Source: Phycisphaerae bacterium (GTDB lineage: Bacteria; Planctomycetota; Phycisphaerae; Phycisphaerales; Phycisphaeraceae). From it: DNA of 49,848 bases. The notes below the pieces were generated by a model that made no database searches, had not been told where the DNA came from, and saw only the letters and a program-made list of their open reading frames with translations. The position numbers and the translations under genes are program-made. Every line of letters starts with the position of its first letter. Positions within the stretch are counted from its first letter, which is position 1. The stretch lies in contig JAUHYI010000031.1 in NCBI GenBank assembly GCA_030426385.1, positions 1 to 49,848 on the forward strand. Direction: 5' to 3'. Positions 17,348 to 26,318 of this stretch are shown here, one piece after another.

Positions 17348-18307
17348 ATGCATGCAATTATGATTGCACCGGACGGCAGCTTGCAATGGACGCAAGTGCC
17401 CACCCCAACCATCAAGAGCGACGAGATATTAATTGATGTTCGCGCAGCATCACTAAACAGAGCGGACCTGCTTCAGCGCGCCGGGCTTTATCCCCCGCCC
17501 CCCGGTTGGCCGGAATGGATGGGATTGGAGGTCGCTGGCGTGGTATTCGAAGCGCCCGCTGCGAGTCGATGGCAAGTCGGCGACAAAGTCTGCGCCCTGC
17601 TTGGTGGTGGCGGCTATGCCGAACAAGTAGCAGTCCCCGCCGGTATGGTTCTGCCTATCCCTGACGGGCTATCTTTTGTAGAGGCTGCTGCGATCCCGGA
17701 AGCATTCACCACATCACATCTCAATCTTTGCATTGAAGGTAACTTGCAGCGCGGTGAAACGGCTTTCATTCAAGCCGGTGCCAGCGGATTGGGAGTGGCC
17801 GCCATTCAACTGGCCAAGAAGATCGGGGCAAAGGTCGTGACGACCGTGGGCTCGGATGACAAGGCGGCGCTGGTCAGTCGTCTTGGTGCTGATGTCGTGA
17901 TTAATCGCAAGAAAGAGAACGTGGCTGACATTCTGGCGAAACATCCAGTAAACGTTGCGATGGATTGCGTGGCAGGTCCCGACCTTGGCGACTATCTGGA
18001 AACCGTGGCAGCGGGATGCCGTTGGATTGTCATCGCCACGCTTGGCGGACCGACATCAGGCCTCGATATGAATTCGTTCTTCAAACGAGGCATCAAGCTG
18101 ATCGGCAGTACGCTGCGCAGTAGAACAACGTCAATGAAAGTGGAAATACTCGCTGAGCTTGAGAAACAATACTGGCAAGCGTTTTCATCTAAGCAAATTC
18201 AATTGCTCATTCATCAAACGTTGCCGATCACTCAGGCTCAACAGGCGCACGCAATGCTGGAGCGCAATGAAAATCTCGGCAAAGTTGTTTTGACGATTGA
18301 TGATTAA
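17348..18307 (+). CDS. NAD(P)H:quinone oxidoreductase-like MDR protein (PIG3-type)
   Basis: 319 aa from the ATG at 17348; upstream GTG (17315) and ATG (17321) are possible, but GGAG precedes 17348 and MHAIMIA is the usual family start. The hallmarks SLNRADLLQRAGLYPPPPG and GLEVAGVV identify the PIG3/quinone-oxidoreductase branch of the MDR superfamily. The nucleotide site is QAGASGLGVAAIQLAKKIG. No zinc ligands are expected. It reduces quinones or activated C=C bonds with NADPH in most studied members. Spacing of 141 bp from the previous gene includes a run of eight G (17279-17286). Confidence 0.87.
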   Translation: MHAIMIAPDGSLQWTQVPTPTIKSDEILIDVRAASLNRADLLQRAGLYPPPPGWPEWMGLEVAGVVFEAPAASRWQVGDKVCALLGGGGYAEQVAVPAGMVLPIPDGLSFVEAAAIPEAFTTSHLNLCIEGNLQRGETAFIQAGASGLGVAAIQLAKKIGAKVVTTVGSDDKAALVSRLGADVVINRKKENVADILAKHPVNVAMDCVAGPDLGDYLETVAAGCRWIVIATLGGPTSGLDMNSFFKRGIKLIGSTLRSRTTSMKVEILAELEKQYWQAFSSKQIQLLIHQTLPITQAQQAHAMLERNENLGKVVLTIDD

Positions 18308-18390
18308 ACCTGTCGACGACACGAGCGGACAACATGTCATTGGAGAATGTGGTCGTCATCGAATCACGGCCGAATACAAGGTGCCTCAGA

Positions 18391-19260
18391 ATGAAGATTG
18401 CTAATATCAACGGGCGTGCGCATATTGTCACGCAGACCGGCGGTGTCGACATTGAAACCGCGTCACAAGGAAAGTTTGGTGCAGACCCCCAGCGACTCAT
18501 CGAACAGCTCGATGAGCTGAAGGCCTGGTATGCACAGAACAAGCCGGCTGAGGATTCTTCGCTTAGCACGGTGGCGTTGCAACAGGACCTGTCACGATTA
18601 TGTTCCCCCGTCCCCAACCCCGGGCAGGTGTTTGCCGTTGGTCTCAATTACAAGGCCCACGGCAATGAGGTTGCTATGGCCATACCCGAGCAGCCCATGA
18701 TCTTCACGAAGTTCTCCTCGTCGATCGCGGGCCCTGGAGCCACCATCGTGCTTCCCGCCGACACGGTTGATTGGGAGGTTGAGCTTGTCGTCGTGATCGG
18801 CAAACGCGGGCGCCACATCCACGCATCCGCTGCACTCGATCACATTGCCGGATACTGCGTCGGGCAGGACATCTCGGAACGCACGCTGCAGATGGCAAAC
18901 AACCCGCCGCAGTTCAGCATCGCGAAGAGCTTCGAAGCCTTCGCACCTACAGGGCCATGGCTAACGACCGCAGATGAAGTTGACGTAAACTCGCTCAGGC
19001 TGACCTGTCGTGCAGGGGGAGAGACACTTCAGGACGGCAATACAAAAGACATGCTTTTCAACGTGCCGACGTTGATTGCCTATGTCTCTGGCATTTGTGA
19101 ATTACGAGCTGGGGATGTCATCTTCAGTGGCACGCCGGATGGCGTCGGCTTTGTCCGCAATCCACCGAGATTCATCAAAGATGGATGGTTACTCGAGTCC
19201 AGCATTGAAGGACTTGGAAGCATGGCCAATCCCTGCACGCAACGGGAATGCTTGGTATGA
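18391..19260 (+). CDS. Fumarylacetoacetate hydrolase (FAH)-family protein
   Basis: 289 aa from the ATG at 18391 (AAGGTG 6 bp upstream), preferred to 18334. A short N-terminal domain precedes the FAH fold: GLNYKAHGNE, the metal-binding WEVELVVVIGKRG (E-x-E), VGQDISERTLQ (Asp), SIAKSFEAFAPTGPW, and SGTPDGVGF. The family cleaves or hydrates 2,4-diketo or acylpyruvate-type acids using Mg or Mn; examples are 2,4-diketo-3-deoxy-L-fuconate hydrolase and ureidoglycolate lyase. In this operon it is best read as the C-C cleavage step giving pyruvate. It overlaps the next gene (ATGA). Confidence 0.88.
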   Translation: MKIANINGRAHIVTQTGGVDIETASQGKFGADPQRLIEQLDELKAWYAQNKPAEDSSLSTVALQQDLSRLCSPVPNPGQVFAVGLNYKAHGNEVAMAIPEQPMIFTKFSSSIAGPGATIVLPADTVDWEVELVVVIGKRGRHIHASAALDHIAGYCVGQDISERTLQMANNPPQFSIAKSFEAFAPTGPWLTTADEVDVNSLRLTCRAGGETLQDGNTKDMLFNVPTLIAYVSGICELRAGDVIFSGTPDGVGFVRNPPRFIKDGWLLESSIEGLGSMANPCTQRECLV

Positions 19261-20231
19261 GACACAAAATCGTTATTACGGATCATATCGTTGGCAACAT
19301 CGATATCGAACGGCGTATTCTCGGGCCTGATGCCGAGATTGTGCTCTGCAACGCGCTTTCACCAGAGGGATTCATGGAGGCAGCTAGAGACTGTGATGCG
19401 CTGTTGACCACTTATGCCAAACCCATTGGCAAAGCCGAGATGGAAGAGATGTGCCACTGCAAAATTGTCGCGCGCTACGGCATCGGTGTTGATACGATTG
19501 ACATCAATTCGGCTACAGACCTCGGCATCATGGTGACCAACAACCCCGCTTACTGCATCGATGAAGTGGCGGAACATGCGCTTGCCTTGATGCTTTCTGC
19601 ATGGCGTCGTGTTACGCAACATGCAATCGCGGTCAGAACCGGCGAGTGGGCGCCTCTTGCCGGTGGGAAGATACGTCGTCTCAAAGGTAGCACGCTCGGA
19701 TTCCTGGGGTTTGGCGCGATCGGTCAGGCACTCGCTGAGCGGGCATCCATGCTGGGCATGACGATGCTGTACCACGATCCGTTTGTGGATGAATCGCCTC
19801 TGGCTCAATCTGTCAGCATGGATGAACTGCTGGGGTCTGCTGATATCTTGACGCTCCATGTACCGTTAATGGATAGTACAAAGGGCGTCGTCGACAAAAC
19901 GTTTCTTAAAAAAATGAAACGGGACGCCATCCTTGTAAATTGCAGTCGCGGTCCAATCGTTGATACGGATGACCTCGTCGCAGCACTTCAACAGGGGCAT
20001 ATCGGCATGGCAGCACTCGACACAATTAACCCTGAACCGTTGCCTCCGGATCATCCGTTGCTCGCGTGTGACAATGCACTGGTAACGCCCCATTCCGCGT
20101 GGTATAGCGAGCAGTCTGTGGGTGATCTTCAGCGCGTGGCCACCGAGAATGTTGCTGCGGTATTGCGCGGCGATATTCCCCCTAACCTACTTAACACAGA
20201 AGTGGTCAGCCGATCCAATAGACGTAAGTAG
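19257..20231 (+). CDS. D-isomer 2-hydroxyacid dehydrogenase (phosphoglycerate dehydrogenase-like)
   Basis: 324 aa from the ATG at 19257, which overlaps the previous stop; ATG 19248 is an alternative. The C-domain of the substrate fold shows ARYGIGVDTIDI, the NAD site is GFLGFGAIGQALAERA, and the catalytic elements are NCSRGPIVDTDDL (Arg), a Glu in NPEPLPPDHPL and the His in VTPHSAW. It interconverts a 2-keto acid and a D-2-hydroxy acid with NAD(H). By context it may handle the short keto acid made by the FAH-type enzyme. A second family member sits at 30992 (-). Confidence 0.9.
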   Translation: MRHKIVITDHIVGNIDIERRILGPDAEIVLCNALSPEGFMEAARDCDALLTTYAKPIGKAEMEEMCHCKIVARYGIGVDTIDINSATDLGIMVTNNPAYCIDEVAEHALALMLSAWRRVTQHAIAVRTGEWAPLAGGKIRRLKGSTLGFLGFGAIGQALAERASMLGMTMLYHDPFVDESPLAQSVSMDELLGSADILTLHVPLMDSTKGVVDKTFLKKMKRDAILVNCSRGPIVDTDDLVAALQQGHIGMAALDTINPEPLPPDHPLLACDNALVTPHSAWYSEQSVGDLQRVATENVAAVLRGDIPPNLLNTEVVSRSNRRK

Positions 20232-20251
20232 TTGCAAAAGGAAATATCAAT

Positions 20252-21079
20252 ATGAAAAAGATTAATCCATCAGCGAGGCCGTTGTTCTCCGATCAGAAGT
20301 TGCCGCTTCTGGTCGCATCGCTGACTGATCCCACGCCCACCGCGACGATCAGTACCATGCGCAATGCCATCTACGATGGAGCGGAAGCCTTTATGTTGCA
20401 CATGGAAATGATGAAGCCCGAGCACTTATGCGAGAACGATTTGAAGGCGATCATCAACTACACCGGCGACAAGCCTTTGTTCACGATGAACTATCGTCGT
20501 TCCAGTGAAAAGACCGACGAGCAACTCATCGAAGAGCAGTTGATGGCCGTGCGTGCCGGTGCATCCATGATTGACATGATGGGCGATATGTTTGCCCCTT
20601 CTCCCAGAGAACTTTCCCAGGACAGCCACGCCATCGCCCGGCAGAAGCAAATTATTGAGCAAGTGCATGCCTTAGGCGGTGAAGTTCTGATGTCTTCTCA
20701 CGTGTGGGAATACATGACTGAGGAAGAGACGCTATCACATGCCAAAGCCTTGGAGTCCCGTGGCGCTGATTTCGTCAAGATTGCGATGTGCGTTCACAGC
20801 GAAGCGGAGATGCTGAAATCACTATCGACGACCGCCCTGGTCAAGAACGAATTGAAGGTGCCTTTCCTGCACATCTGCATGGGGCAGTGGGGCAAGGTGC
20901 TTCGAGCGATCTCGCCTATGTTTGGTTCCTGCTTTGCCCTTTGCGTGCAATCCTATACAGAGGCGGGGCATAAGGAAAAGCCTTTGTTACGTGCCGAAAA
21001 AGCGGTGTTGGATAACGTCGACTGGATGCGCGCTCGGAATCCATATGCCGGAACGAAGACTTCACAGAATGCGGTTTAA
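20252..21079 (+). CDS. Type I 3-dehydroquinate dehydratase-like aldolase-fold enzyme
   Basis: 275 aa, with AAAGGA upstream. The fold and order match class I dehydroquinase: LLVASLTDPT at strand 1, FTMNYRRSSEK (the Arg region), H150 in LMSSHVWEYM, and the Schiff-base Lys K176 in ADFVKIAM, equivalent to the His/Lys pair of the E. coli enzyme. The C-terminal MGQWGKVLRAISPMFGSCFA replaces the usual MxxxGxxSR segment. The amount of change and the location at the end of a sugar-oxidation operon suggest a catabolic dehydratase or aldolase (for a keto-acid sugar or a quinate/shikimate-like cyclitol) rather than housekeeping AroD. It is the last gene of the operon. Confidence 0.78.
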   Translation: MKKINPSARPLFSDQKLPLLVASLTDPTPTATISTMRNAIYDGAEAFMLHMEMMKPEHLCENDLKAIINYTGDKPLFTMNYRRSSEKTDEQLIEEQLMAVRAGASMIDMMGDMFAPSPRELSQDSHAIARQKQIIEQVHALGGEVLMSSHVWEYMTEEETLSHAKALESRGADFVKIAMCVHSEAEMLKSLSTTALVKNELKVPFLHICMGQWGKVLRAISPMFGSCFALCVQSYTEAGHKEKPLLRAEKAVLDNVDWMRARNPYAGTKTSQNAV

Positions 21080-21230
21080 GTTGAACGCCATCAACATAAG
21101 CAGCGATGCGAATGATGAAGTGTTGGCGTTAAATTTTGAAGGTTGATTTTGTCCAGCATAGCGTGGCTGGCTGGCCTATGACCATTGAGCTGGTTGCTCG
21201 ATGACTGTAAAGATGGACTTGTGAAAAGTA

Positions 21231-21950
21231 TCAGCGAGCGCGGCGTCGGCCTGCGATTAACAAGCCGAGCACCATGAGGCTCATGCTGCCGGGCTCGGGC
21301 ACCACCTCGGTAAAGGTGACGTTATCCAGATAAAGGATATTGGTTTCGCCATCGCTCAGCGGGCTGACGATGAAGTTGACACGCACGGTGTCGCCATCGG
21401 TTGCGCCGATATCTGAAAGGTTAATGCTTCGCGTTTCGAAAGAGGAGATCGCCGGATCAGCGATGCTGGTAAATGATGTTGTTGATTCAGAGCCAGTGCC
21501 CAGGTTGAGGACGAAGTCGACGCGAAAGTCTGGAGCCTGATCGACGGAGGGACCGTTCTCGAGCGAGATGTCGAACTCAAAGATCAAGCCGTCGATATCG
21601 CTTTGCGCGATGACGCCAAGGTCTTGGCCAAGAATCACATTACCTGCGGCATCCTCGACGAGGCGAATGATCTGGTCGCCATCGGTAGGCGAAAGACCTT
21701 TGCCTGTCAGGATTGCACCATCGCTAATAAGCTGGGCACTGCTCGCATTGGCCGCTTGGTCACTGTCCTGGGCAAACCAGGGGGCGGCATTTCTTTCGGT
21801 TAATGTTCTGAGCTCGTTGGGCGACAGGTCGTCGAGTTCAAAACTTCCATTTTGTATAACCAGCGCCGCATTCGCGGAGGTGCTGACGCCCATCAGAACG
21901 ACGGCAGCGACGGCCAGGCTCAGGGCCAATCCATCATTAAATAATCTCAT
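21231..21950 (-). CDS. PEP-CTERM sorting-domain protein
   Basis: 239 aa from the ATG at 21950 (AAAGGAG upstream; a TTG two codons earlier is ignored). The signal peptide is LALSLAVAAVVLMGVSTSANA, followed by LVIQNGSFELDDL, the opening of CBM/jelly-roll-like PEP-CTERM proteins, with repeated beta-strands and a conserved LYLDNVTFTEV before the sorting signal. PEP at about 218-220 is followed by SLMVLGLLIA and RRRAR. It is separated from the upstream DUF4838 gene by 304 bp carrying its own promoter and a candidate IclR operator (22087-22141). Confidence 0.86.
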   Translation of the reverse strand: MRLFNDGLALSLAVAAVVLMGVSTSANAALVIQNGSFELDDLSPNELRTLTERNAAPWFAQDSDQAANASSAQLISDGAILTGKGLSPTDGDQIIRLVEDAAGNVILGQDLGVIAQSDIDGLIFEFDISLENGPSVDQAPDFRVDFVLNLGTGSESTTSFTSIADPAISSFETRSINLSDIGATDGDTVRVNFIVSPLSDGETNILYLDNVTFTEVVPEPGSMSLMVLGLLIAGRRRAR

Positions 21951-22254
21951 CTTCAATCTCCTTTTTGCAAGAAATGGGTTTCGTGTGCATGCTCCTACGC
22001 CAACCGGCGTAATCAGCGCTTAGCGACGTTTTTTTGAATCGCTTGACCCCAGGGTTCTGGTGAGGGAACTTACGGGCCGATGAAACACTAATATAGTGAT
22101 ATCTAATATAGAAATATACTTGCCGTATGGTCATCTGTCAAGGGTTCGGGACATTTACAAAGCGATTCTTAACCGCAGGATGACGAAGGCCCATGGGGTG
22201 TGATTTTAGCCTTAACTTGTTTTTTGAAATGATCTTGTGTTAATGGGCGTGATT
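21951..22254. other. Regulatory intergenic region, DUF4838 to PEP-CTERM (both minus strand)
   Basis: 304 bp without a gene. It contains the PEP-CTERM ribosome site (AAAGGAG near 21958-21966), about 155 nt of predicted leader, and the promoter/operator at 22087-22141. Confidence 0.6.
22087..22141 (-). promoter_or_regulatory. Promoter and candidate IclR operator for the PEP-CTERM gene
   Basis: On the minus strand, TTGACA (22141-22136), a 17-bp spacer and TATATT (22118-22113) form a strong promoter. Overlapping the predicted start point, the plus strand has CTAATATAG twice (22088-22096, 22103-22111) around a central GTGATAT. The segment ACTAATATAGTGATATCTAA matches one over the start of the IclR gene (27853-27873) with one substitution and one inserted base. 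Confidence 0.55.
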
Positions 22255-24585
22255 TCAATGCGCCGTGACGGAGACCTCGTCCAGCTCTAAATTGCCATAG
22301 TCCATCACGCGGGCCAAGACCGTGCAGCGGAGTCGCACGCTAGACCCGGCCGAGGGCTGGGTGCGAAACACATAGCGAAGGTCCTGCCACTGGCCGGTGA
22401 AATCCTCGCCACGCATGTTGCGCTGGATGGCGTATTCGGGCTCTTTTTGCTCGCCGTGTTCGCCAGCCGGGGTGTCCGGATACGCTCTCATGGCAAAGGT
22501 CAGCCGCGTGTTTTTGTACACCTGGTTGGCCTTGACGCGGAACGTGACCACGTAGGTCTGGTCGGGCTTGAGCTCAATCATTGGTGACTCAAGCGAGGAG
22601 TCCTTTGTGAAACGCAAGGTGTTTGAATCCGCGTCGGCGATGGCCTTGACGGTATCGTTGGCCGACGCCGGTGCCCAACCCGCGAAGCCGTGGTTAAATG
22701 ATTGGTGATAGATCGGAGCGATCGATTGTTTTGTCGATTGCCCCGTCGATTGTTCAGTGGCCGGGGTAGCGAGTTGTCGTTGCAGATCCCAGACAGCAAC
22801 CTGGTAATCCAAACGCTCCGCGCGGTGCTTGCGAAAATCAGCGAGGAACATCGCCGCGCGATCATGTTGAGGGCCTTGGGCCGGTGCGTTTTCAAACGCC
22901 AGCACGAGTAGCTGTTCGCATGCGTCAAGATCGTCGGTCGTTACCGCTTGCAGATATTCATCGCTGTTGTATTTCAGATAAGTGCGCGGTGCAGATCCAA
23001 TACCAAACCACATGGTCTTGGGAATGCGCTCGGTCCAGATCTGTTCCCATCGTTGATAATATTTTTCCAGGTAGGGAGCCGCGTCAACGCCCACGGCACT
23101 GGCACACCAATCATTGATGAGCAAGTCCACGTCCGCGTCAGGATTCCAAAGCAAGCGCAACAGGAGATAGGGTTGCGGTCCGACGTAGGCCATGGCGTTG
23201 GCACGCATGCGTGTGGTTTCAGCATAGAAACCGATGACGCCTTGATCGTTCGCGTAGCGAAGGTAATCCGCCAGCGAGTGCGCGTATAGGCGCGGGATGG
23301 TGATGTTCAGCTCGCCAAACATATATTCATAATGGCCTAGTTGTTTGGCTCGATCACTCCATGCTTCGACTATTTTTTTGAACTGTTCACGTCGGCCAGC
23401 GTCAGCCCATTGCACCAACTCGTAGGTGATGTGCGGAACCAGCCTGTCATGGATATCAAAATCCGGCGCTTCAGCCACTTCGCGGTAGGCCATACAACCC
23501 ACTGTTATGTCGGGTTTAACCGCAGTGATGCCTGCGACCACGTCATTGCACCACTGATAATATTGATTGGAATAATCGTTGAAGCCAAACGCATTGATGC
23601 CCGCGTCCTTGCGAGCAGCCAGACAAGGTTCGCAATGACAATAGGTTTCCGGCCCGCCATCGCTGATGCCCAGTGAAAATGATTTGTAGCGCGGATACTG
23701 GTTGAGCGAATCGATCACCAGATCGCTCATCGCCTGAGCCACACCATCTGCGGTGTAGCATAGATGCCAATCGGAAGTGTTCGTCCGTTCAGGCAGGTAT
23801 CGCTTGTTCTCGATCAAAGGGAAATATTCGGGATGTTTGGCGGTCCAGCTTTTCTCTCCACGCACAGGCACGACCTTCTCGATGTTGTGATGAAACGCGA
23901 TGCGTTGGTGCACACGGTTTCGGCGTGTCCAGGTATCGCCACCTTCGTGTTCCACTCGGAAAAATCGCGAGACAAACTTCGGCTGCGAGATGCGCTGCAC
24001 ACCAGAAATCGACAGGCTTTCATGCGAGGGCACATGTTCACCCAGATCGCCTGCGAATAGCCAACGGACGCCCAGTTCGCTTTCGAGAAAATCGTAGACA
24101 GCAAATTCAGTGGCCGGCTCGGTTGCGCCAACCAGGATCACGTTGGATGCATCAGGCACCGCGATCAAAAAACCATCGTCGTCCAACGTGCCAACACTTG
24201 CCAGCAATTTTTCTGCCACGGTGGTGCGGCCGACATGGATCGCATTCGTGTTGGCGGGCCTGTTACTTTCTGACACGATCGACAACTGGGCCCCGGTGCA
24301 TTGCTGAATATATTCAGACAGGATCTGGGCAGATTGCCGTGCGTCGCTGAGGATCAGCGGTTCCTGCAGAAACAGTTGCCAGTTTTTCTCCGCAGGTTGC
24401 GCAGTGGTGTCGTCGGGAATCACAATCACCGCCTTGGCCTGACCATGATCCACCAGATTCACGCTGGGGCTGGCGTGTGTGGAGGGAGCGGCGAAACACG
24501 CTTGCGATATCAATAGATAGGCAGTCAGTACACCTAAAAACAAAACACCTACGCGGGCAATGCGATTGGTTTGATACGTCTGCAT
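22255..24585 (-). CDS. DUF4838-domain secreted protein with C-terminal carbohydrate-binding-like domain
   Basis: 776 aa from the ATG at 24585, where a clear signal peptide begins (VGVLFLGVLTAYLLISQACF); the longer frame from 24765 overlaps the upstream gene and is rejected. A GH67-like N-terminal domain (ESELGVRWLFAGDLGEHVPS) precedes the DUF4838 core with the Cys cluster YCHCEPC (about residue 315), RLYAHSLADYLRYANDQG and MWFGIGSAPRTYLKY. The last 130 residues (SFNHGFAGWAPA, VVTFRVKANQ, AFRTQPSAGSSV-type strands) look like a CBM4/9-type module, absent from the paralogue at 9099. It is exported and likely acts on the same class of glycan. It lies 37 bp after the beta-propeller gene. Confidence 0.82.
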   Translation of the reverse strand: MQTYQTNRIARVGVLFLGVLTAYLLISQACFAAPSTHASPSVNLVDHGQAKAVIVIPDDTTAQPAEKNWQLFLQEPLILSDARQSAQILSEYIQQCTGAQLSIVSESNRPANTNAIHVGRTTVAEKLLASVGTLDDDGFLIAVPDASNVILVGATEPATEFAVYDFLESELGVRWLFAGDLGEHVPSHESLSISGVQRISQPKFVSRFFRVEHEGGDTWTRRNRVHQRIAFHHNIEKVVPVRGEKSWTAKHPEYFPLIENKRYLPERTNTSDWHLCYTADGVAQAMSDLVIDSLNQYPRYKSFSLGISDGGPETYCHCEPCLAARKDAGINAFGFNDYSNQYYQWCNDVVAGITAVKPDITVGCMAYREVAEAPDFDIHDRLVPHITYELVQWADAGRREQFKKIVEAWSDRAKQLGHYEYMFGELNITIPRLYAHSLADYLRYANDQGVIGFYAETTRMRANAMAYVGPQPYLLLRLLWNPDADVDLLINDWCASAVGVDAAPYLEKYYQRWEQIWTERIPKTMWFGIGSAPRTYLKYNSDEYLQAVTTDDLDACEQLLVLAFENAPAQGPQHDRAAMFLADFRKHRAERLDYQVAVWDLQRQLATPATEQSTGQSTKQSIAPIYHQSFNHGFAGWAPASANDTVKAIADADSNTLRFTKDSSLESPMIELKPDQTYVVTFRVKANQVYKNTRLTFAMRAYPDTPAGEHGEQKEPEYAIQRNMRGEDFTGQWQDLRYVFRTQPSAGSSVRLRCTVLARVMDYGNLELDEVSVTAH

Positions 24586-24622
24586 GTGATGGGAATTCCT
24601 CAAAAACGATTCTAAAAATAGG

Positions 24623-26140
24623 TTAATTTTCAAACTGAAAGGCGAACAACTTGCAGTCGCGCATTTGTACATGTAGCGAAATCGGCCGACCCGCCAGCGC
24701 AGCCACGCTCGGCCCTTTGGCCCAACGCACCTCGGCAGCCAGGTGGTTGAGATCAACTGGTTCACAATCAGCTAACTCATAACCCGGAATGGGTTGGTTG
24801 TGTTCATCACGAATTTCAACCGTCACGCAACCCATGGCCGAACAATCAACATTCAGCGTTAGCCGATTACCTTCAAAGCGCATGAGCGGAGTGGTGAAAG
24901 CGCCGCCGCCGTAATCCGCATCTGCGGAAATAAAACCGTCGAGCCGTTGCACCGTCATGCCGACGCGGCCGTCGTGGCTTTGCCCGTGCGTGACCGGAAA
25001 ACCCACGTAATATTGACGCAGTTCATTGCCATGGCGAAAGATTCCCGGAGCCATGTAGACCGACCCGCGATCCCAGTCGAGCCCCAGCCCCAGGTACGCG
25101 CGATAGTCCGGGCGAGTCCAACTGATACCATCAGCACTGGTCGCCAATCGAATATCAACCGGCCCATCGTTGCTCAATCGGCCGCGCGTGTTGGCACCTT
25201 CCAGTGCGGTGTCCTGCGTGTCGCCATCCGGATCAGGATAGTGGCGATACATCGGCATAAAACTCAGGTAATACGTGTCGTCTGCATAGGGATACTGCGT
25301 GACGCATGGGCAATAAATATCGGTTTCCTCCGGATCGATCGTGCCCGGTTCGGTCATCAGCACCGTGTCGATTTCATCGCCGAGACGTTCGAGTGTGCCG
25401 CCGGGGCCTTGCTTGGCATCGAGGTTATGTCGATAGGGCCAAGGCAAATCCATCGGATCATCAATTTCAATGCGCGCCACACAACGTGGTCGATTCGGTG
25501 CCAGCCAGCGCAGGTAAGCAACATAGCGCCCCAGTCTGCGGTCGTATAGCAATTGATTTTGACTGTCGTGAAAAAACGGCGAGGCGAATTTTTCAGCCCG
25601 TTGCCAACGCAATCCATCCGGACTGGTCAGCAGGTACAACGCCATGAAATAACTGATCGAACCGTCCGCTTGTTTGCCCCCATGAATCGTGTCGGCCGCG
25701 CCTTCCCAATGCGTGTTGGGATAAATATCACACACCGCTTTGTAGCGTTGCGCTTCGGGCGCATGGGGATCATAGATGACGCTGCCATAGGCGCCGGTCA
25801 TCACGACGTTGTTGGTGACAATTCCGGGAATGTCGAGCAGGTTCAGTTCGGGTTTATGCCATGTAATGCCGTCTTCGCTTTGCGCCAATCGCATCGTAAA
25901 TTCGCTGATGGATGAACCGGCCGGATGCGATCCGTACCACATGCGATAGCCCGCGTCATCCTGAATCACGTTGAGGTAGGCATGAACGCCATGGCTTTCG
26001 TCGGCATGAGCTTCGGGCCAATTCACCGGGACTTTCTGCGGTGGATTGACGCATAGCCGAATGCCTCGTTTGACCGCGAACCATCGTTCGTCGATGAACA
26101 ATTGTTTGCGGTTACCAATATCAATACAGGAACAACTCAT
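24623..26140 (-). CDS. Five-bladed beta-propeller glycosidase-like protein (GH32/GH43-like)
   Basis: 505 aa from the ATG at 26140 (the open frame extends to 26236). No signal peptide. Repeated blade motifs are visible: RMWYGSHPAG, RLAQSEDGITWHKPEL, YLLTSPDGLRWQRAE, RLGRYVAYLRWL and LATSADGISWTRPDY. This is the S-x-DG-x-x-W pattern of GH32/GH43/GH130-like propellers. Acidic residues are plentiful, but I cannot assign a catalytic triad. A related architecture occurs at 38723 (-). Likely cytoplasmic. It sits between the pseudopilin and the DUF4838 gene in the minus-strand operon. Confidence 0.7.
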   Translation of the reverse strand: MSCSCIDIGNRKQLFIDERWFAVKRGIRLCVNPPQKVPVNWPEAHADESHGVHAYLNVIQDDAGYRMWYGSHPAGSSISEFTMRLAQSEDGITWHKPELNLLDIPGIVTNNVVMTGAYGSVIYDPHAPEAQRYKAVCDIYPNTHWEGAADTIHGGKQADGSISYFMALYLLTSPDGLRWQRAEKFASPFFHDSQNQLLYDRRLGRYVAYLRWLAPNRPRCVARIEIDDPMDLPWPYRHNLDAKQGPGGTLERLGDEIDTVLMTEPGTIDPEETDIYCPCVTQYPYADDTYYLSFMPMYRHYPDPDGDTQDTALEGANTRGRLSNDGPVDIRLATSADGISWTRPDYRAYLGLGLDWDRGSVYMAPGIFRHGNELRQYYVGFPVTHGQSHDGRVGMTVQRLDGFISADADYGGGAFTTPLMRFEGNRLTLNVDCSAMGCVTVEIRDEHNQPIPGYELADCEPVDLNHLAAEVRWAKGPSVAALAGRPISLHVQMRDCKLFAFQFEN

Positions 26141-26318
26141 CCGAAGTGATCTTTCAGTGTGGTTGAATGATTTGAATGCAAGTAAAAATGCGGGCACCAG
26201 GTTGGGGTGCGAAGTCAGGGTAGGAAGTCGGGGCATCAGTGCTGGGCACTGGGTCTAAGTACTCGATCAGGGCGCAAGTGCATGACGCTCGGTCTTGGCA
26301 CTCGGTGATGGCATTAAC

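Noticed and set aside
21080..21230. Hairpin AACGCC...GGCGTT between convergent genes as a terminator
   Set aside because: The arms are interrupted, the loop is long and no T-run follows.
24947..25549. 200-codon plus-strand frame
   Set aside because: Shadow of the beta-propeller gene on the minus strand; no ribosome site or recognisable motif.
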